Part shown: in pieces, positions 25,049 through 33,029 of the stretch
How the letters are laid out: the number at the start of each line of letters is the position of its first letter
Position numbering within the stretch: the stretch's first letter is position 1
NCBI RefSeq assembly: GCF_947499585.1
Contig: NZ_CANMOO010000001.1
Span: 310,001-374,000 of the forward strand
Direction: 5' to 3'
Length of the DNA: 64,000 nt
DNA from: an uncultured Allomuricauda sp.
Lineage (GTDB): Bacteria; Bacteroidota; Bacteroidia; Flavobacteriales; Flavobacteriaceae
Notes under the pieces: model-generated
Told to the model about the DNA's origin: nothing
Databases searched by the model: none
The model's input: only the letters and a program-made list of their open reading frames with translations
Made by a program: the position numbers and the translations under genes

Positions 25049-25930
25049 ATGGAAAAAATCAATATTACTGCATATCAAGCAGAAAATACCTTAAAACTTT
25101 CCGAAATAAGCACTTTTAATGACCTTAACAGCTCAGATAAAGAGCTTAAAGAATGGCTGGAAGACGTGCGAAAGAAATTGGGAAAATTTCAAGATACGTT
25201 ATACGCTCATGGAAAATACGGAATTCTTGTTTGTCTGCAAGGAATGGATACTTCAGGTAAGGATAGCCTTATAAGAGAGGTTTTTAAGGATTTTAATGCA
25301 AGGGGCGTGGTAGTTCACAGTTTTAAAGTCCCCACGGAGCTGGAGTTAAAACATGATTACTTGTGGAGGCATTATATTGCATTACCTGCACGGGGTAAAT
25401 TCAGTGTATTTAATAGAACCCATTATGAAAATGTATTGGTAACGAAAGTCCATCCGGAGTATATTATGGGCGAAAACATTCCAGGTATTGAGTCGGTATC
25501 AGATATAGATGATGGGTTTTGGGAAAAAAGATATCGACAAATAAATGACTTTGAAAGGCATATTTCTGAAAATGGAACACTAATATTCAAGTTTTTTCTT
25601 CACCTCTCTAAAGAAGAACAGCGGCAACGTTTATTAAGAAGGTTAAGATTGAAGGAGAAAAACTGGAAATTTTCGGCAGGCGACCTTAAGGAACGAAAGT
25701 TATGGAATGAATACCAAAGGTGTTATGAAAAAGCTATCAATGAAACCTCAAAGTCCCATGCACCATGGTATATTGTTCCCGCAGATAATAAAAAAGCTGC
25801 TCGGGTAATTGTAGCGACTATTTTATTGGAAGCGTTAAAAAAGCATAAAGATGTTACAGAACCTGAGTTGGACGAAAAAATAAAAGCTAATTTAGAAAGC
25901 TTTAAGCAACAACTGGAAAAAGAAACCTAA
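25049..25930 (+). CDS. ppk2: Polyphosphate kinase 2 family protein
   Basis: The 293-residue protein has the PPK2 P-loop kinase fold. Walker A is GMDTSGKDS (65-73), followed by the lid and FNRTHYENVLVTKVHPEYI, where other PPK2 branches have FDRS-WY. The basic block LRRLRLKEKNWKFSAGDLKER binds polyphosphate. It transfers phosphate between polyphosphate and nucleoside mono- or diphosphates; class (I, II or III) cannot be fixed from sequence here. The next gene's ATG overlaps its stop by one base (TAATG), so the two are coupled. Confidence 0.93.
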   Translation: MEKINITAYQAENTLKLSEISTFNDLNSSDKELKEWLEDVRKKLGKFQDTLYAHGKYGILVCLQGMDTSGKDSLIREVFKDFNARGVVVHSFKVPTELELKHDYLWRHYIALPARGKFSVFNRTHYENVLVTKVHPEYIMGENIPGIESVSDIDDGFWEKRYRQINDFERHISENGTLIFKFFLHLSKEEQRQRLLRRLRLKEKNWKFSAGDLKERKLWNEYQRCYEKAINETSKSHAPWYIVPADNKKAARVIVATILLEALKKHKDVTEPELDEKIKANLESFKQQLEKET

Positions 25931-27327
25931 TGAGAACAACTTTACTTCTAGCCCTTTTATTGGCTAGTACCCCTTTTTTTTCACAAACAGATGATGAGAA
26001 GCAAATTAGAGCGATCTATGATCAGGCCCTGACCAATGGAAAAGCATATGATTGGCTAAATCATCTCTCTAATCAGATTGGCGGGCGCCTTTCAGGTTCT
26101 GTGCAGGCACAACAGGCCGTGGATTATACAAAAGCACAATTAGATTCTTTAGGGTTGGACCGTGTATGGTTGCAGCCCGTGATGGTCCCAAAATGGGTAA
26201 GGGGCACTCCAGAGTTTGCTTATATAGAAACAAAGCCAGGCCTTACTACCAATGTTCCCATTTGCGCACTTGGAGGATCTGTTGCAACCCCGGACAAAGG
26301 TTTAAAGACCAATATTATTGAGGTTCAAGGAATAGAAGATTTAGAAAAACTGGGAAAAGATCAGATAGCAGGTAAAATTGTGTTTTACAACCGCCCAATG
26401 GAACCAAAGCTGATAAGCACATTTGCTTCATACTCGGGTTGTGTGGACCAAAGATATTCAGGTGCTTCAGAGGCGGGTAAATATGGTGCGGTCGGTGTTA
26501 TTGTTCGTTCTGTGACACTAAGTTTAGATGATTTTCCACATACAGGATCCATGAGCTACGGGGACACACCGGTTGAGGATCGGATTCCTGCGGCTGCTAT
26601 AAGTACTAAAGGAGCAGAATTATTGAGCACCACCCTCAAGTTAAATCCAAATATTAAGCTTTACTTCAAACAAAGCTGTAAACAGCTTGATGATGTTGAA
26701 TCCTATAATGTTATAGGAGAGATAAAAGGTTCTACATACCCAAATGAAATTATGGTTGTGGGAGGTCATTTGGATTCTTGGGATCTTGGGGACGGTTCCC
26801 ATGATGATGGAGCAGGTTGTGTGCAGAGTATGGATGTACTTCGCCTATTGAAAGAATCTGGTTATAAGCCCAAACGTACACTTCGTGTTGTGTTGTTTAT
26901 GAATGAAGAAAATGGACTTCGCGGCGGAAACAAATATGCTGAAGTGGCGCTGAGTAAAAATGAAAAGCACGTTTTTGCCCTAGAAAGCGATTCAGGAGGA
27001 TTTACACCCAGAGGTTTCTCTTTTGATTGTTCCGAAGAAAATCTGAAACAAGTACAAAGCTGGGCAAACCTGTTTGAACCTTACTTGATTCATATGTTTG
27101 TTAAAGGGTATAGTGGAGCGGATATTGGCCCTTTAAAAAATGAAGACTTGGTCTTGGCTGGATTACGACCAGACTCTCAACGATATTTTGATCACCACCA
27201 CGCAGAAAACGACACTTTTGAACATGTAAATAAGCGTGAATTAGAACTAGGCGCGGCTACCATGGCCAGTTTGGTCTATCTTATAGATAAATACGGAACT
27301 ATTCCTTCAACAAAGATTAAAGGGTAG
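25930..27327 (+). CDS. Secreted M28 metallopeptidase
   Basis: The 465-residue protein has a signal peptide (cleavage near PFFSQ) and the layout of carboxypeptidase Q-like M28 enzymes: an N-terminal part, a PA insert domain (about residues 100-230) and the zinc peptidase domain. Metal ligands and catalytic residues are visible in VVGGHLDSWDLGDGSHDDGAGC (His, Asp), FMNEENGLRGG (Glu-Glu), ALESDSGGF and YFDHHHAENDTFEHV. It probably cleaves dipeptides or N-terminal residues in the periplasm. It overlaps ppk2 by one base. Confidence 0.93.
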   Translation: MRTTLLLALLLASTPFFSQTDDEKQIRAIYDQALTNGKAYDWLNHLSNQIGGRLSGSVQAQQAVDYTKAQLDSLGLDRVWLQPVMVPKWVRGTPEFAYIETKPGLTTNVPICALGGSVATPDKGLKTNIIEVQGIEDLEKLGKDQIAGKIVFYNRPMEPKLISTFASYSGCVDQRYSGASEAGKYGAVGVIVRSVTLSLDDFPHTGSMSYGDTPVEDRIPAAAISTKGAELLSTTLKLNPNIKLYFKQSCKQLDDVESYNVIGEIKGSTYPNEIMVVGGHLDSWDLGDGSHDDGAGCVQSMDVLRLLKESGYKPKRTLRVVLFMNEENGLRGGNKYAEVALSKNEKHVFALESDSGGFTPRGFSFDCSEENLKQVQSWANLFEPYLIHMFVKGYSGADIGPLKNEDLVLAGLRPDSQRYFDHHHAENDTFEHVNKRELELGAATMASLVYLIDKYGTIPSTKIKG

Positions 27328-27347
27328 TGGTTTAGTTAAAACTTTTT

Positions 27348-27806
27348 TTATTCCGTCAGATTTGGATTTCGTGCTTTGAAATAAGCGTAAAAACTCAAAA
27401 TTATTGCTAACGAAGAAACGATGGTCATAACAGTTCCGGGAACGAATTTTACATATCCTCCTAAATCCATAAATAAGAAGTACCCCAAATCAGCTAACCC
27501 ACCTGTGATTGCAGCAAGGAAAACGGCATTTCTATTTCCTTTCCAAATAAAGAAAGCGGAAATAAAAGTCACTATTCCAATCCAAAATAAATTGAATCCA
27601 TGCTGTCCAATTACCGCACCAGCTGCTTTTGGATAGTTTATTTGCAGAGTAGCGGGGTCAGCCGCGTCAGCAATGCCAATTATGGAGGAACTAATATCGT
27701 TAGTTATTACTCCTTTCATTGTCATTACACCAGCCAGAATATGAACGAGTCCCCAAATAACCCATAGAATTGCTGAAATTTTTAGTAGAATTGGTAAGTT
27801 TTTCAT
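27348..27806 (-). CDS. Four-span membrane protein of unknown function
   Basis: The 152-residue protein has four predicted helices (around residues 8-28, 66-86, 92-112 and 119-142). It contains GHIGFN-like GQHGFNLFWIG and no charged catalytic motif. It lies 79 bp downstream of the Crp-type regulator on the same strand and may be its target. I recognise no family with certainty. Confidence 0.75.
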   Translation of the reverse strand: MKNLPILLKISAILWVIWGLVHILAGVMTMKGVITNDISSSIIGIADAADPATLQINYPKAAGAVIGQHGFNLFWIGIVTFISAFFIWKGNRNAVFLAAITGGLADLGYFLFMDLGGYVKFVPGTVMTIVSSLAIILSFYAYFKARNPNLTE

Positions 27807-27885
27807 TTGATTGTAAAAATTGGTTCAATCAAATATCTTGTTCAATTACGTACTGTGCATTAATGTAGGTTAAGAAATGCAATTG

Positions 27886-28356
27886 TTAGCTCTTTTTAAT
27901 TCGTTCCCTTTTTATTTTACTCAATGCCTCTGGTGTAATTCCTAAATATGAAGCAATCATTTTTTGGGTAACTCGCTGAAGAATTTCAGGATAGGTTTGT
28001 TCAAAATGCTCAAAACGTTCGATAGCAGAAAAACTCATGAGCATAACAACTCTTTTTTGCAATACAGAAAGACGCTTAATAAATGCGCCGACATTTTTAC
28101 CTTCCCTTTGGATGTCTTTTGTCAAAACCACTATTGAAGAATCTTCAAGAGCATCAATATATAAATCACAAGGCGTTTCTTTTGATTGGCTATCCGCTAT
28201 CGTCCAATTTTCTGGCGCAAACATAAAAATATGTTCCTTTCCTTTTTGATCAATGGTATAACTTCTCAAGAGTCCCGAATTCACTTTATAGACTTTGCTG
28301 TTTAAGTCTCCGCTTTTTTGTAAAATCTCTCCTTTTTTTACATTAATCTGTTTCAA
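27886..28356 (-). CDS. Short Crp/Fnr-type transcriptional regulator
   Basis: The 156-residue protein has a cyclic-nucleotide-binding-like beta-barrel (GEILQKSGDLNSKVYKVNSGLLRSY...GKEHIFMFAPENWTIAD) and a C-terminal helix-turn-helix (VTQKMIASYLGITPEALSKIKRER). The Arg that binds cAMP phosphate in CRP is not evident, so the ligand may differ. It is about 30 residues shorter at the N-terminus than common members. The start is TTG at 28356 with an in-frame TAA two codons upstream, so it cannot be extended. It probably regulates itself and the membrane-protein gene downstream. Confidence 0.88.
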   Translation of the reverse strand: MKQINVKKGEILQKSGDLNSKVYKVNSGLLRSYTIDQKGKEHIFMFAPENWTIADSQSKETPCDLYIDALEDSSIVVLTKDIQREGKNVGAFIKRLSVLQKRVVMLMSFSAIERFEHFEQTYPEILQRVTQKMIASYLGITPEALSKIKRERIKKS

Positions 28357-28452
28357 TTCTTATGGTTTTTCAAATCGTATAAAATAATTGGGTATATATA
28401 ATAAGACAAAAATTCGTCAAAATTTACGGAACTTCAAATACATAAAAACCCC

Positions 28453-28460
28453 TACCTTTG
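28453..28460 (+). promoter_or_regulatory. Putative -7 box for the PPIase gene
   Basis: TACCTTTG matches TAnnTTTG, 22 bp before the ATG of the fused peptidyl-prolyl isomerase. Confidence 0.5.
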
Positions 28461-28482
28461 CCGCTTATTAAAAAGAGCAAAA

Positions 28483-29415
28483 ATGCAAGAAGGAATTTAC
28501 GCAAAATTCAACACAACAAAGGGTGAGATTGTAGTAAAACTTACCCATGACAAAACACCTGGAACCGTAGGTAACTTTGTTGCCTTGGCAGAGGGAAACA
28601 TGGAGAACAGTGCCAAACCTCAAGGAAAACCATACTATGATGGACTTAAGTTCCATAGGGTTATTGCAGATTTCATGATTCAAGGTGGATGTCCACAAGG
28701 AACCGGAACAGGTGATCCAGGATACAAATTTGATGATGAGTTTCATTCAGAATTGACCCATGAGGGGCCTGGAATCCTATCCATGGCCAATGCTGGACCT
28801 GGTACTAACGGAAGTCAATTTTTTATAACACATGTTGCTACGCCTTGGTTAGATAACAAGCATACTGTTTTTGGTCATGTGGAAGAAGGAATGGAAGTGG
28901 TGGATGCCATAGCTCAAGGAGATGCAATTGATAACCTTGAAATTCTTAGAGTAGGTTCAGAAGCCGAAGCTTGGAATGCCATTGAAGCTTTTAGGGTGTT
29001 TGAAGGTGCAAGAGAGCAAAAAATTGCTGAGGCCAAAGAAAAAGCCGCCGCTGAAATGGAAAAGTTAGCCGCTGGTTTTGATACTACTGAAAGTGGACTT
29101 CGGTACAAAATGATACAACAAGGTAATGGGGCCAAAGCTGAAAAAGGAAAAACAGTTTCTGTACACTATGAAGGCAGTTTGACTAATGGACAAGTATTTG
29201 ATTCTTCATACAGCAGAAACCAACCTATAGATTTTGCTTTGGGTGTAGGTCAAGTAATTCCGGGATGGGATGAAGGTATAGCGTTGTTAAAGGTAGGAGA
29301 TAAGGCACGTTTGGTCATTCCTTCCAATTTAGCTTATGGTAGTGCTGGTGCCGGTGGTGTTATTCCTCCGGATGCTACGCTAATTTTTGATGTAGAGTTG
29401 ATGAATGTAAAATAA
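28483..29415 (+). CDS. Peptidyl-prolyl isomerase: cyclophilin-FKBP fusion
   Basis: The 310-residue protein combines two unrelated isomerase folds. Residues 1 to about 165 form a cyclophilin ([47 protein letters not shown]). A Lys/Glu/Ala-rich helical linker spans about 170-200. Residues about 205-310 form an FKBP domain ([55 protein letters not shown]). There is no signal peptide, so it acts in the cytoplasm on prolyl bonds during folding. It is a single-gene unit with its own promoter and a strong terminator. Confidence 0.95.
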   Translation: MQEGIYAKFNTTKGEIVVKLTHDKTPGTVGNFVALAEGNMENSAKPQGKPYYDGLKFHRVIADFMIQGGCPQGTGTGDPGYKFDDEFHSELTHEGPGILSMANAGPGTNGSQFFITHVATPWLDNKHTVFGHVEEGMEVVDAIAQGDAIDNLEILRVGSEAEAWNAIEAFRVFEGAREQKIAEAKEKAAAEMEKLAAGFDTTESGLRYKMIQQGNGAKAEKGKTVSVHYEGSLTNGQVFDSSYSRNQPIDFALGVGQVIPGWDEGIALLKVGDKARLVIPSNLAYGSAGAGGVIPPDATLIFDVELMNVK

Positions 29416-29447
29416 TTGACATTCTTGTAAAGGCAAGAATACAAAAT

Positions 29448-29477
29448 AAAAAAGCTTCCTATTTAGGAAGCTTTTTT
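29448..29477. terminator. Bidirectional terminator
   Basis: AAAAAAGCTTCCTA pairs with TAGGAAGCTTTTTT. It ends the PPIase transcript on the plus strand and, on the minus strand, the micropeptide transcript, whose TAA stop overlaps the stem base. Confidence 0.85.
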
Positions 29478-29559
29478 ATTTTGATCTATTTACACTTACC
29501 AATAATAAACAAAGATTAAGGGCAAGTAATAAAAGTAATACGATAAAGAAGGTGCTCAT
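29476..29559 (-). CDS. 27-residue single-span micropeptide, copy A
   Basis: The frame runs from ATG (29559) to TAA (29476). It starts MSTFFIVLLLLLALN and ends LVSVNRSK: one transmembrane helix with a central Asn15, then S22-V23-N24 and a basic tail. Without gaps it is identical to copy B (29672-29758) at 18 of 27 positions and shares the same pattern with the 59-residue protein beside crcB. The pattern conservation, proper start and stop, and terminator at the stop support a real gene. No function is known to me. A toxin-like, regulatory or membrane-complex peptide are possibilities only. Confidence 0.65.
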   Translation of the reverse strand: MSTFFIVLLLLLALNLCLLLVSVNRSK

Positions 29560-29579
29560 TTATTCAAGATTTTGCTTGT

Positions 29580-29600
29580 GGGGAAACTATATCTATTTAA
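29580..29600 (-). repeat. Conserved upstream block of micropeptide copy A
   Basis: This 21-nt block (plus strand GGGGAAACTATATC...) matches the block at 29782-29802 in 16 of 21 positions. It lies 21 nt before the copy A start codon and may be promoter or leader sequence duplicated with the gene. Confidence 0.4.
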
Positions 29601-29671
29601 CAACCGAACGCATAAAAACCCTACTATATTGTCCGAAACTATTTTTCTCGGAGCATAAAACTCTAGAAAAT

Positions 29672-29758
29672 CTACTTTTTGGAGCTATTTACACTTAACA
29701 GCAGTAATAATAGGTTGATAACAAGGAGCAAGGAAAGAATCCCAAAGAAAGTGTTCAT
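29672..29758 (-). CDS. 28-residue single-span micropeptide, copy B
   Basis: The frame runs from ATG (29758) to TAG (29672). It starts MNTFFGILSLLLVIN and ends LLSVNSSKK, with one transmembrane helix, central Asn15, S22-V23-N24 and a lysine tail. It is a tandem paralogue of copy A, offset by 199 bp. The two genes also share 3' coding sequence CTATTTACACTTA (plus strand) and an upstream block. With copy A it fills most of the 494-bp interval between the PPIase and cold-shock genes that otherwise lacks coding sequence. Confidence 0.65.
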   Translation of the reverse strand: MNTFFGILSLLLVINLLLLLLSVNSSKK

Positions 29759-29781
29759 AGTGTTGTTTATTTAATGGTGTA

Positions 29782-29802
29782 GGGGAACCTGTGTTTGTTT
29801 AA
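29782..29802 (-). repeat. Conserved upstream block of micropeptide copy B
   Basis: The block (plus strand GGGGAACCTGTGTT...) is the partner of 29580-29600 and lies 24 nt before the copy B start codon. Confidence 0.4.
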
Positions 29803-29860
29803 AGTTTAGATTGAAAAAATGCAATAGGTTGCGTAAAGTTTAAACAAAAATGAAAATAAA

Positions 29861-29883
29861 AAACCCGGGCATTGCCCGGGTTT
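29861..29883 (-). terminator. Terminator of the cold-shock gene
   Basis: AAACCCGGGC-ATT-GCCCGGGTTT is a perfect GC-rich hairpin followed on the minus strand by TTTTTTATTTT, 27 bp after the cold-shock stop codon. Confidence 0.85.
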
Positions 29884-29909
29884 GTTCTATAAAAAAGTGT
29901 GCTGTTACC

Positions 29910-30104
29910 TTAATCTATAACTTGTACGTTTACGGCGTTCAATCCTTTTTTACCTTGCTGTAGTTCGAATTCTACTGCGTCACCTTCTCTAATTTCATCA
30001 ATTAGGCCTGAAACGTGTACGAAGTGATCTGTGTTTGAACCTTCTTCTGTAATAAAGCCGTAGCCTTTTGAATCGTTGAAGAATTTTACTGTTCCTTTAC
30101 TCAT
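29910..30104 (-). CDS. Cold-shock domain protein
   Basis: The 64-residue protein is a single cold-shock domain. It starts MSKGTVKFFNDSKGYGFITEE with RNP1 KGYGFI, and the second RNA-binding motif is DHFVHVSGL. It binds single-stranded RNA/DNA and likely melts RNA structure or modulates translation. The length is that of the CspA family. It is monocistronic, with a -7 box about 29 bp upstream and a strong terminator downstream. Its 5' leader is short, so no long thermosensor UTR is evident. Confidence 0.95.
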   Translation of the reverse strand: MSKGTVKFFNDSKGYGFITEEGSNTDHFVHVSGLIDEIREGDAVEFELQQGKKGLNAVNVQVID

Positions 30105-30132
30105 AATAAATACTAAAAAAATTAATTAGCTG

Positions 30133-30140
30133 CAAAGGTA
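30133..30140 (-). promoter_or_regulatory. Putative -7 box for the cold-shock gene
   Basis: On the minus strand TACCTTTG matches TAnnTTTG, 28 bp before the ATG. Confidence 0.5.
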
Positions 30141-30195
30141 CACTTAATTTATTGTTAATTAAGGTTTTTTGTTAATTTTTGACATTAAATTAAGG

Positions 30196-30834
30196 TTAAG
30201 CAGTAGGGTCTGGTGTTAGCCTCAAGTATGGTTTTATCTCTTCAACACCTTTTGTGAAGATTTCTTTAGCCTCCTCGGTAGGGATTGATGGACTAACCAC
30301 CACTTTTTCGCCATGCTCCCAATTGGCAGGTGTTGCCACTTTATGATGAGCTGTTAATTGCAATGAATCTATCACACGAACTAACTCATAAAAATTGCGC
30401 CCTGTTGAAGCGGGATAAGTCAAAATCAACTTCACTTTTTTGTCTGGTCCAACAATGAAAACCGAACGAACAGTTAGGGTGTCATCCGCATTGGGATGAA
30501 TCATATCATAAAGGTCAGAGACTTTTCTATCTTCATCTGCAATAATAGGAAAGTTGACAACGGTATTTTGCGTTTCATTTATATCTTTTATCCATTCTGC
30601 ATGAGACGCTGCACCATCCACACTTAATGCCATCATTTTCACATTTCGTTTTTCAAACTCACCTTTAAACTTTGCCGCAGTTCCCAGTTCTGTTGTGCAA
30701 ACAGGTGTAAAATCGGCAGGATGAGAGAAAAGGATTCCCCAACCATCGCCTAAATAGTCATAAAAATTTAATGTTCCTTGGGATGTTTCAGCGGTAAAAT
30801 CTGGAGCGGTATCGCCCAATCTAATTGTTGCCAT
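30196..30834 (-). CDS. Peroxiredoxin, Prx6 (1-Cys) subfamily
   Basis: The 212-residue protein has the peroxidatic motif HPADFTPVCTTELG (Cys near residue 47). The extended C-terminal part (PANWEHGEKVVVSPSIPTEEAKEIF) is characteristic of the Prx6 group, which often works with a single catalytic Cys. It reduces peroxides in the cytoplasm with an external thiol reductant. It stands alone and is followed by the cold-shock gene, which has its own promoter. A -7 box TAATTTTG lies upstream at 30871-30878. Confidence 0.95.
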   Translation of the reverse strand: MATIRLGDTAPDFTAETSQGTLNFYDYLGDGWGILFSHPADFTPVCTTELGTAAKFKGEFEKRNVKMMALSVDGAASHAEWIKDINETQNTVVNFPIIADEDRKVSDLYDMIHPNADDTLTVRSVFIVGPDKKVKLILTYPASTGRNFYELVRVIDSLQLTAHHKVATPANWEHGEKVVVSPSIPTEEAKEIFTKGVEEIKPYLRLTPDPTA

Positions 30835-30870
30835 AAATGTTGTTTTTTTAAATTGAAAATAGGTGTCCTA

Positions 30871-30878
30871 CAAAATTA
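30871..30878 (-). promoter_or_regulatory. Putative -7 box for the peroxiredoxin gene
   Basis: On the minus strand TAATTTTG matches TAnnTTTG, 37 bp before the ATG. Confidence 0.4.
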
Positions 30879-30998
30879 GTGGATAAATGTTCTGTATGCT
30901 TTTATTGCCGTTAAAAGTCTATTAAAGTTTTAAAAATCTAAATGATTTTAGTCATGTTTCAGCCATATAATAACTCGAAATTTTGCTACTTTTAAGCT

Positions 30999-31541
30999 AT
31001 GGAAAAAGACACTTTAGAACAACTTAGATACCCTATTGGCACTTATAAAATTCCGCAGCCTATCACTGAAAAGCACATAAACGATTGGATTGCGATTTTA
31101 GAGCATTTACCGCAAAGACTAGAAGATATGGTAACTCCACTTTCAAATGAGCAATTAGAAACGCCATACAGGCCTGGCGGCTGGACAGTGAGACAATTAG
31201 TGCACCATATATCGGATAGTCATCATCATAGCTACATTAGATTTAAGTGGGGATTGACTGAGGATAACCCTGTGATTAAACCATATCTGGAAAAAGAATG
31301 GTCCAAATTGTTCGATGCACAATCGGCACCTATTCAAATGTCTTTAGATCATCTAAAAGCTGTACATGCTAAACTGGTTTATCTTTTGAAAGGACTCTCT
31401 GGGAAAGATTTAAAACGAAAATTCACCCATCCTGAAGGTAATCAAGAGACCACTCTTGAGGAAAATATAGGTCGTTATGCATGGCATGGAAGCCATCATT
31501 TTGCACATATAGAGAGCTTGATTAAAAGAGAAGAATGGTAA
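30999..31541 (+). CDS. YfiT/DinB-family metal-dependent protein (bacillithiol-transferase-like)
   Basis: The 180-residue helical protein matches the YfiT branch of the DinB superfamily. It has an N-terminal LRYPIGTYKIP, GGWTVRQLVHHISDSHHHSYIRFK with the first metal His, and C-terminal YAWHGSHHFAHIESL with two more, giving the three-His metal site. In Bacillus the homologue is a bacillithiol S-transferase; whether the same thiol is used here is inference. It ends one base before the convergent GNAT gene. Confidence 0.88.
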   Translation: MEKDTLEQLRYPIGTYKIPQPITEKHINDWIAILEHLPQRLEDMVTPLSNEQLETPYRPGGWTVRQLVHHISDSHHHSYIRFKWGLTEDNPVIKPYLEKEWSKLFDAQSAPIQMSLDHLKAVHAKLVYLLKGLSGKDLKRKFTHPEGNQETTLEENIGRYAWHGSHHFAHIESLIKREEW

Positions 31542-31542
31542 T

Positions 31543-32064
31543 TTAAAGCTGTTTGGTTAACACCCACATCTCTTTTTCTGAAAGCTTTGCTCCTGACAGT
31601 TTTAATTCACTTTCTCTTTTGATTTTGAACCCATTTTTCAAGTAAAAGTTAATGGGGTTACCTTTTTTCATGGTGTCTAACCAAATAACATCTTTGTTTA
31701 AGTCTTTGGCATAGCTTTCTATGAGTTGTAAAACCATTTTACCAAGACCCTTACCAGAATAGGCCTGCAGAAGATAGATTTTTTCAGCTAGTAATGCATT
31801 TTCACTTGAAAGCTCATCAAGAGCTTTATTTTTAATCAACTTTACAATGCCTACTGTGGTATGTTCAGCTTGCACTAAGAAGTTTTCAATATTCGGGTCA
31901 AATAACTCATTCTGAACTATTGTTTTCGTGAAACTCTTTGAAATATACGGGGTTGAATCTTCATTTTCCCATAAATGAAGGTAATGCTCTTGATAGGATT
32001 TCTTCCCTACTAAAATATAAGTATCAATTGTTGAAGAATTGACTGGCTCAAAATAAATATTCAT
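31543..32064 (-). CDS. GNAT-family N-acetyltransferase
   Basis: The 173-residue protein has the GNAT fold. The acetyl-CoA pyrophosphate loop is KIYLLQAYSGKGLGKMVLQ (Q/RxxGxG/A), with the following strand DVIWLDTMKKGNPINFYLKNGFK typical of motif B. The acceptor substrate is unknown. It is 6 bp downstream of the cupin gene on the same strand, so they are co-transcribed, possibly with the redoxin gene further upstream. Confidence 0.88.
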   Translation of the reverse strand: MNIYFEPVNSSTIDTYILVGKKSYQEHYLHLWENEDSTPYISKSFTKTIVQNELFDPNIENFLVQAEHTTVGIVKLIKNKALDELSSENALLAEKIYLLQAYSGKGLGKMVLQLIESYAKDLNKDVIWLDTMKKGNPINFYLKNGFKIKRESELKLSGAKLSEKEMWVLTKQL

Positions 32065-32070
32065 TGGACT

Positions 32071-32391
32071 CTATTCAGATTCGCCACCTTCAGGACCATA
32101 AAAAATGACCCAGGTAGAAAAGTCATCCGTAAAGTTTTCAAATCGGTGTTCCACACCTGCAGGTACAAATAAAAAGTCGCCAGGTGAAAAAGTTGTCCGT
32201 TCACCATCATTCATAAATTCTCCTGTTCCTGAAACTACAACATATACCTCATCTCGAGAATGCGGTTGTTGTAAATCTATTCTTTCTGGTTTATAGATTT
32301 CAACAGCCAGCGTTCCATGTTCAAATAAGGTCAAGAATGGGGAATCTTGTTCAGCTAGTTTTTCAAGTGCTTTTTTTGGATTGATTTTCAT
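32071..32391 (-). CDS. Small cupin-domain protein
   Basis: The 106-residue protein is one cupin barrel. Motif 1 includes HSRDEVYVVVSGTGEFMND and motif 2 GDFLFVPAGVEHRFENF, giving metal-ligand His, Glu and His positions. The substrate is unknown; many such proteins are regulatory or small-molecule dioxygenase-like. It lies between the redoxin and GNAT genes in a compact minus-strand unit (32-bp and 6-bp gaps). Confidence 0.88.
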   Translation of the reverse strand: MKINPKKALEKLAEQDSPFLTLFEHGTLAVEIYKPERIDLQQPHSRDEVYVVVSGTGEFMNDGERTTFSPGDFLFVPAGVEHRFENFTDDFSTWVIFYGPEGGESE

Positions 32392-32423
32392 CTTAGGCAG
32401 CTTTTAGTTCAATAGGAAAATAA

Positions 32424-32984
32424 TCAGTTATCAGCCCATTTTATATTACAACCAATACTGGGTTTTTGATTTGCCTCTGGACTCCTTCCTTCCAGCAGTG
32501 CATCCATGGCATTTCTTAAATCAGTTCCGGTCAAGGGGATGCCATTGCCTGGCCTAGAATCATCCAATTGCCCACGATAGACAAGTTTTAAATCTTCGTC
32601 AAAAAGATAAAAATCTGGCGTGCATGCTGCATCATATGCTCTGGCAACCTCTTGGGTTTCATCATATAAATAGGGAAAAGAATAGCTTTCCTCTTCAGCT
32701 TTAAGTTTCATCAAATGAGGTGCATCTTGCGGATAATTGATTACGTCGTTACTCGAAATCGCAATAAAACCTACTCCTTTGGCTTGATATTCTTTTCCTA
32801 ATCTGGAAATTTCAGGATTCACATGAATTACAAATGGGCAGTGATTGCAAATAAACATCACAACAGTGCCTTTGTCACCTTTTACATCCTCTAGCGAACG
32901 CAAAGCATTCGTTGCAGTATCAATTAAATTGAAAGAAGGTGCTTTGGTGCCCAGAGGTAACATATTACTTGGTGTTCTTGCCAT
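32424..32984 (-). CDS. Thioredoxin-fold redoxin (AhpC/TSA-like)
   Basis: The 186-residue protein starts MARTPSNMLPLGTKAPSF and has the redox motif FICNHCPFV (CxxC followed by Pro) in a thioredoxin fold, with the cis-Pro in DAACTPDFYLFDE. It has no signal peptide, so it is probably a cytoplasmic thiol oxidoreductase of the family often annotated thioredoxin family protein. It leads a three-gene unit with cupin and GNAT genes. Confidence 0.9.
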   Translation of the reverse strand: MARTPSNMLPLGTKAPSFNLIDTATNALRSLEDVKGDKGTVVMFICNHCPFVIHVNPEISRLGKEYQAKGVGFIAISSNDVINYPQDAPHLMKLKAEEESYSFPYLYDETQEVARAYDAACTPDFYLFDEDLKLVYRGQLDDSRPGNGIPLTGTDLRNAMDALLEGRSPEANQKPSIGCNIKWADN

Positions 32985-33029
32985 TTTAAATAATTTAGGC
33001 GTATCCTTTTAAAAATCGTGAAACTTTAA

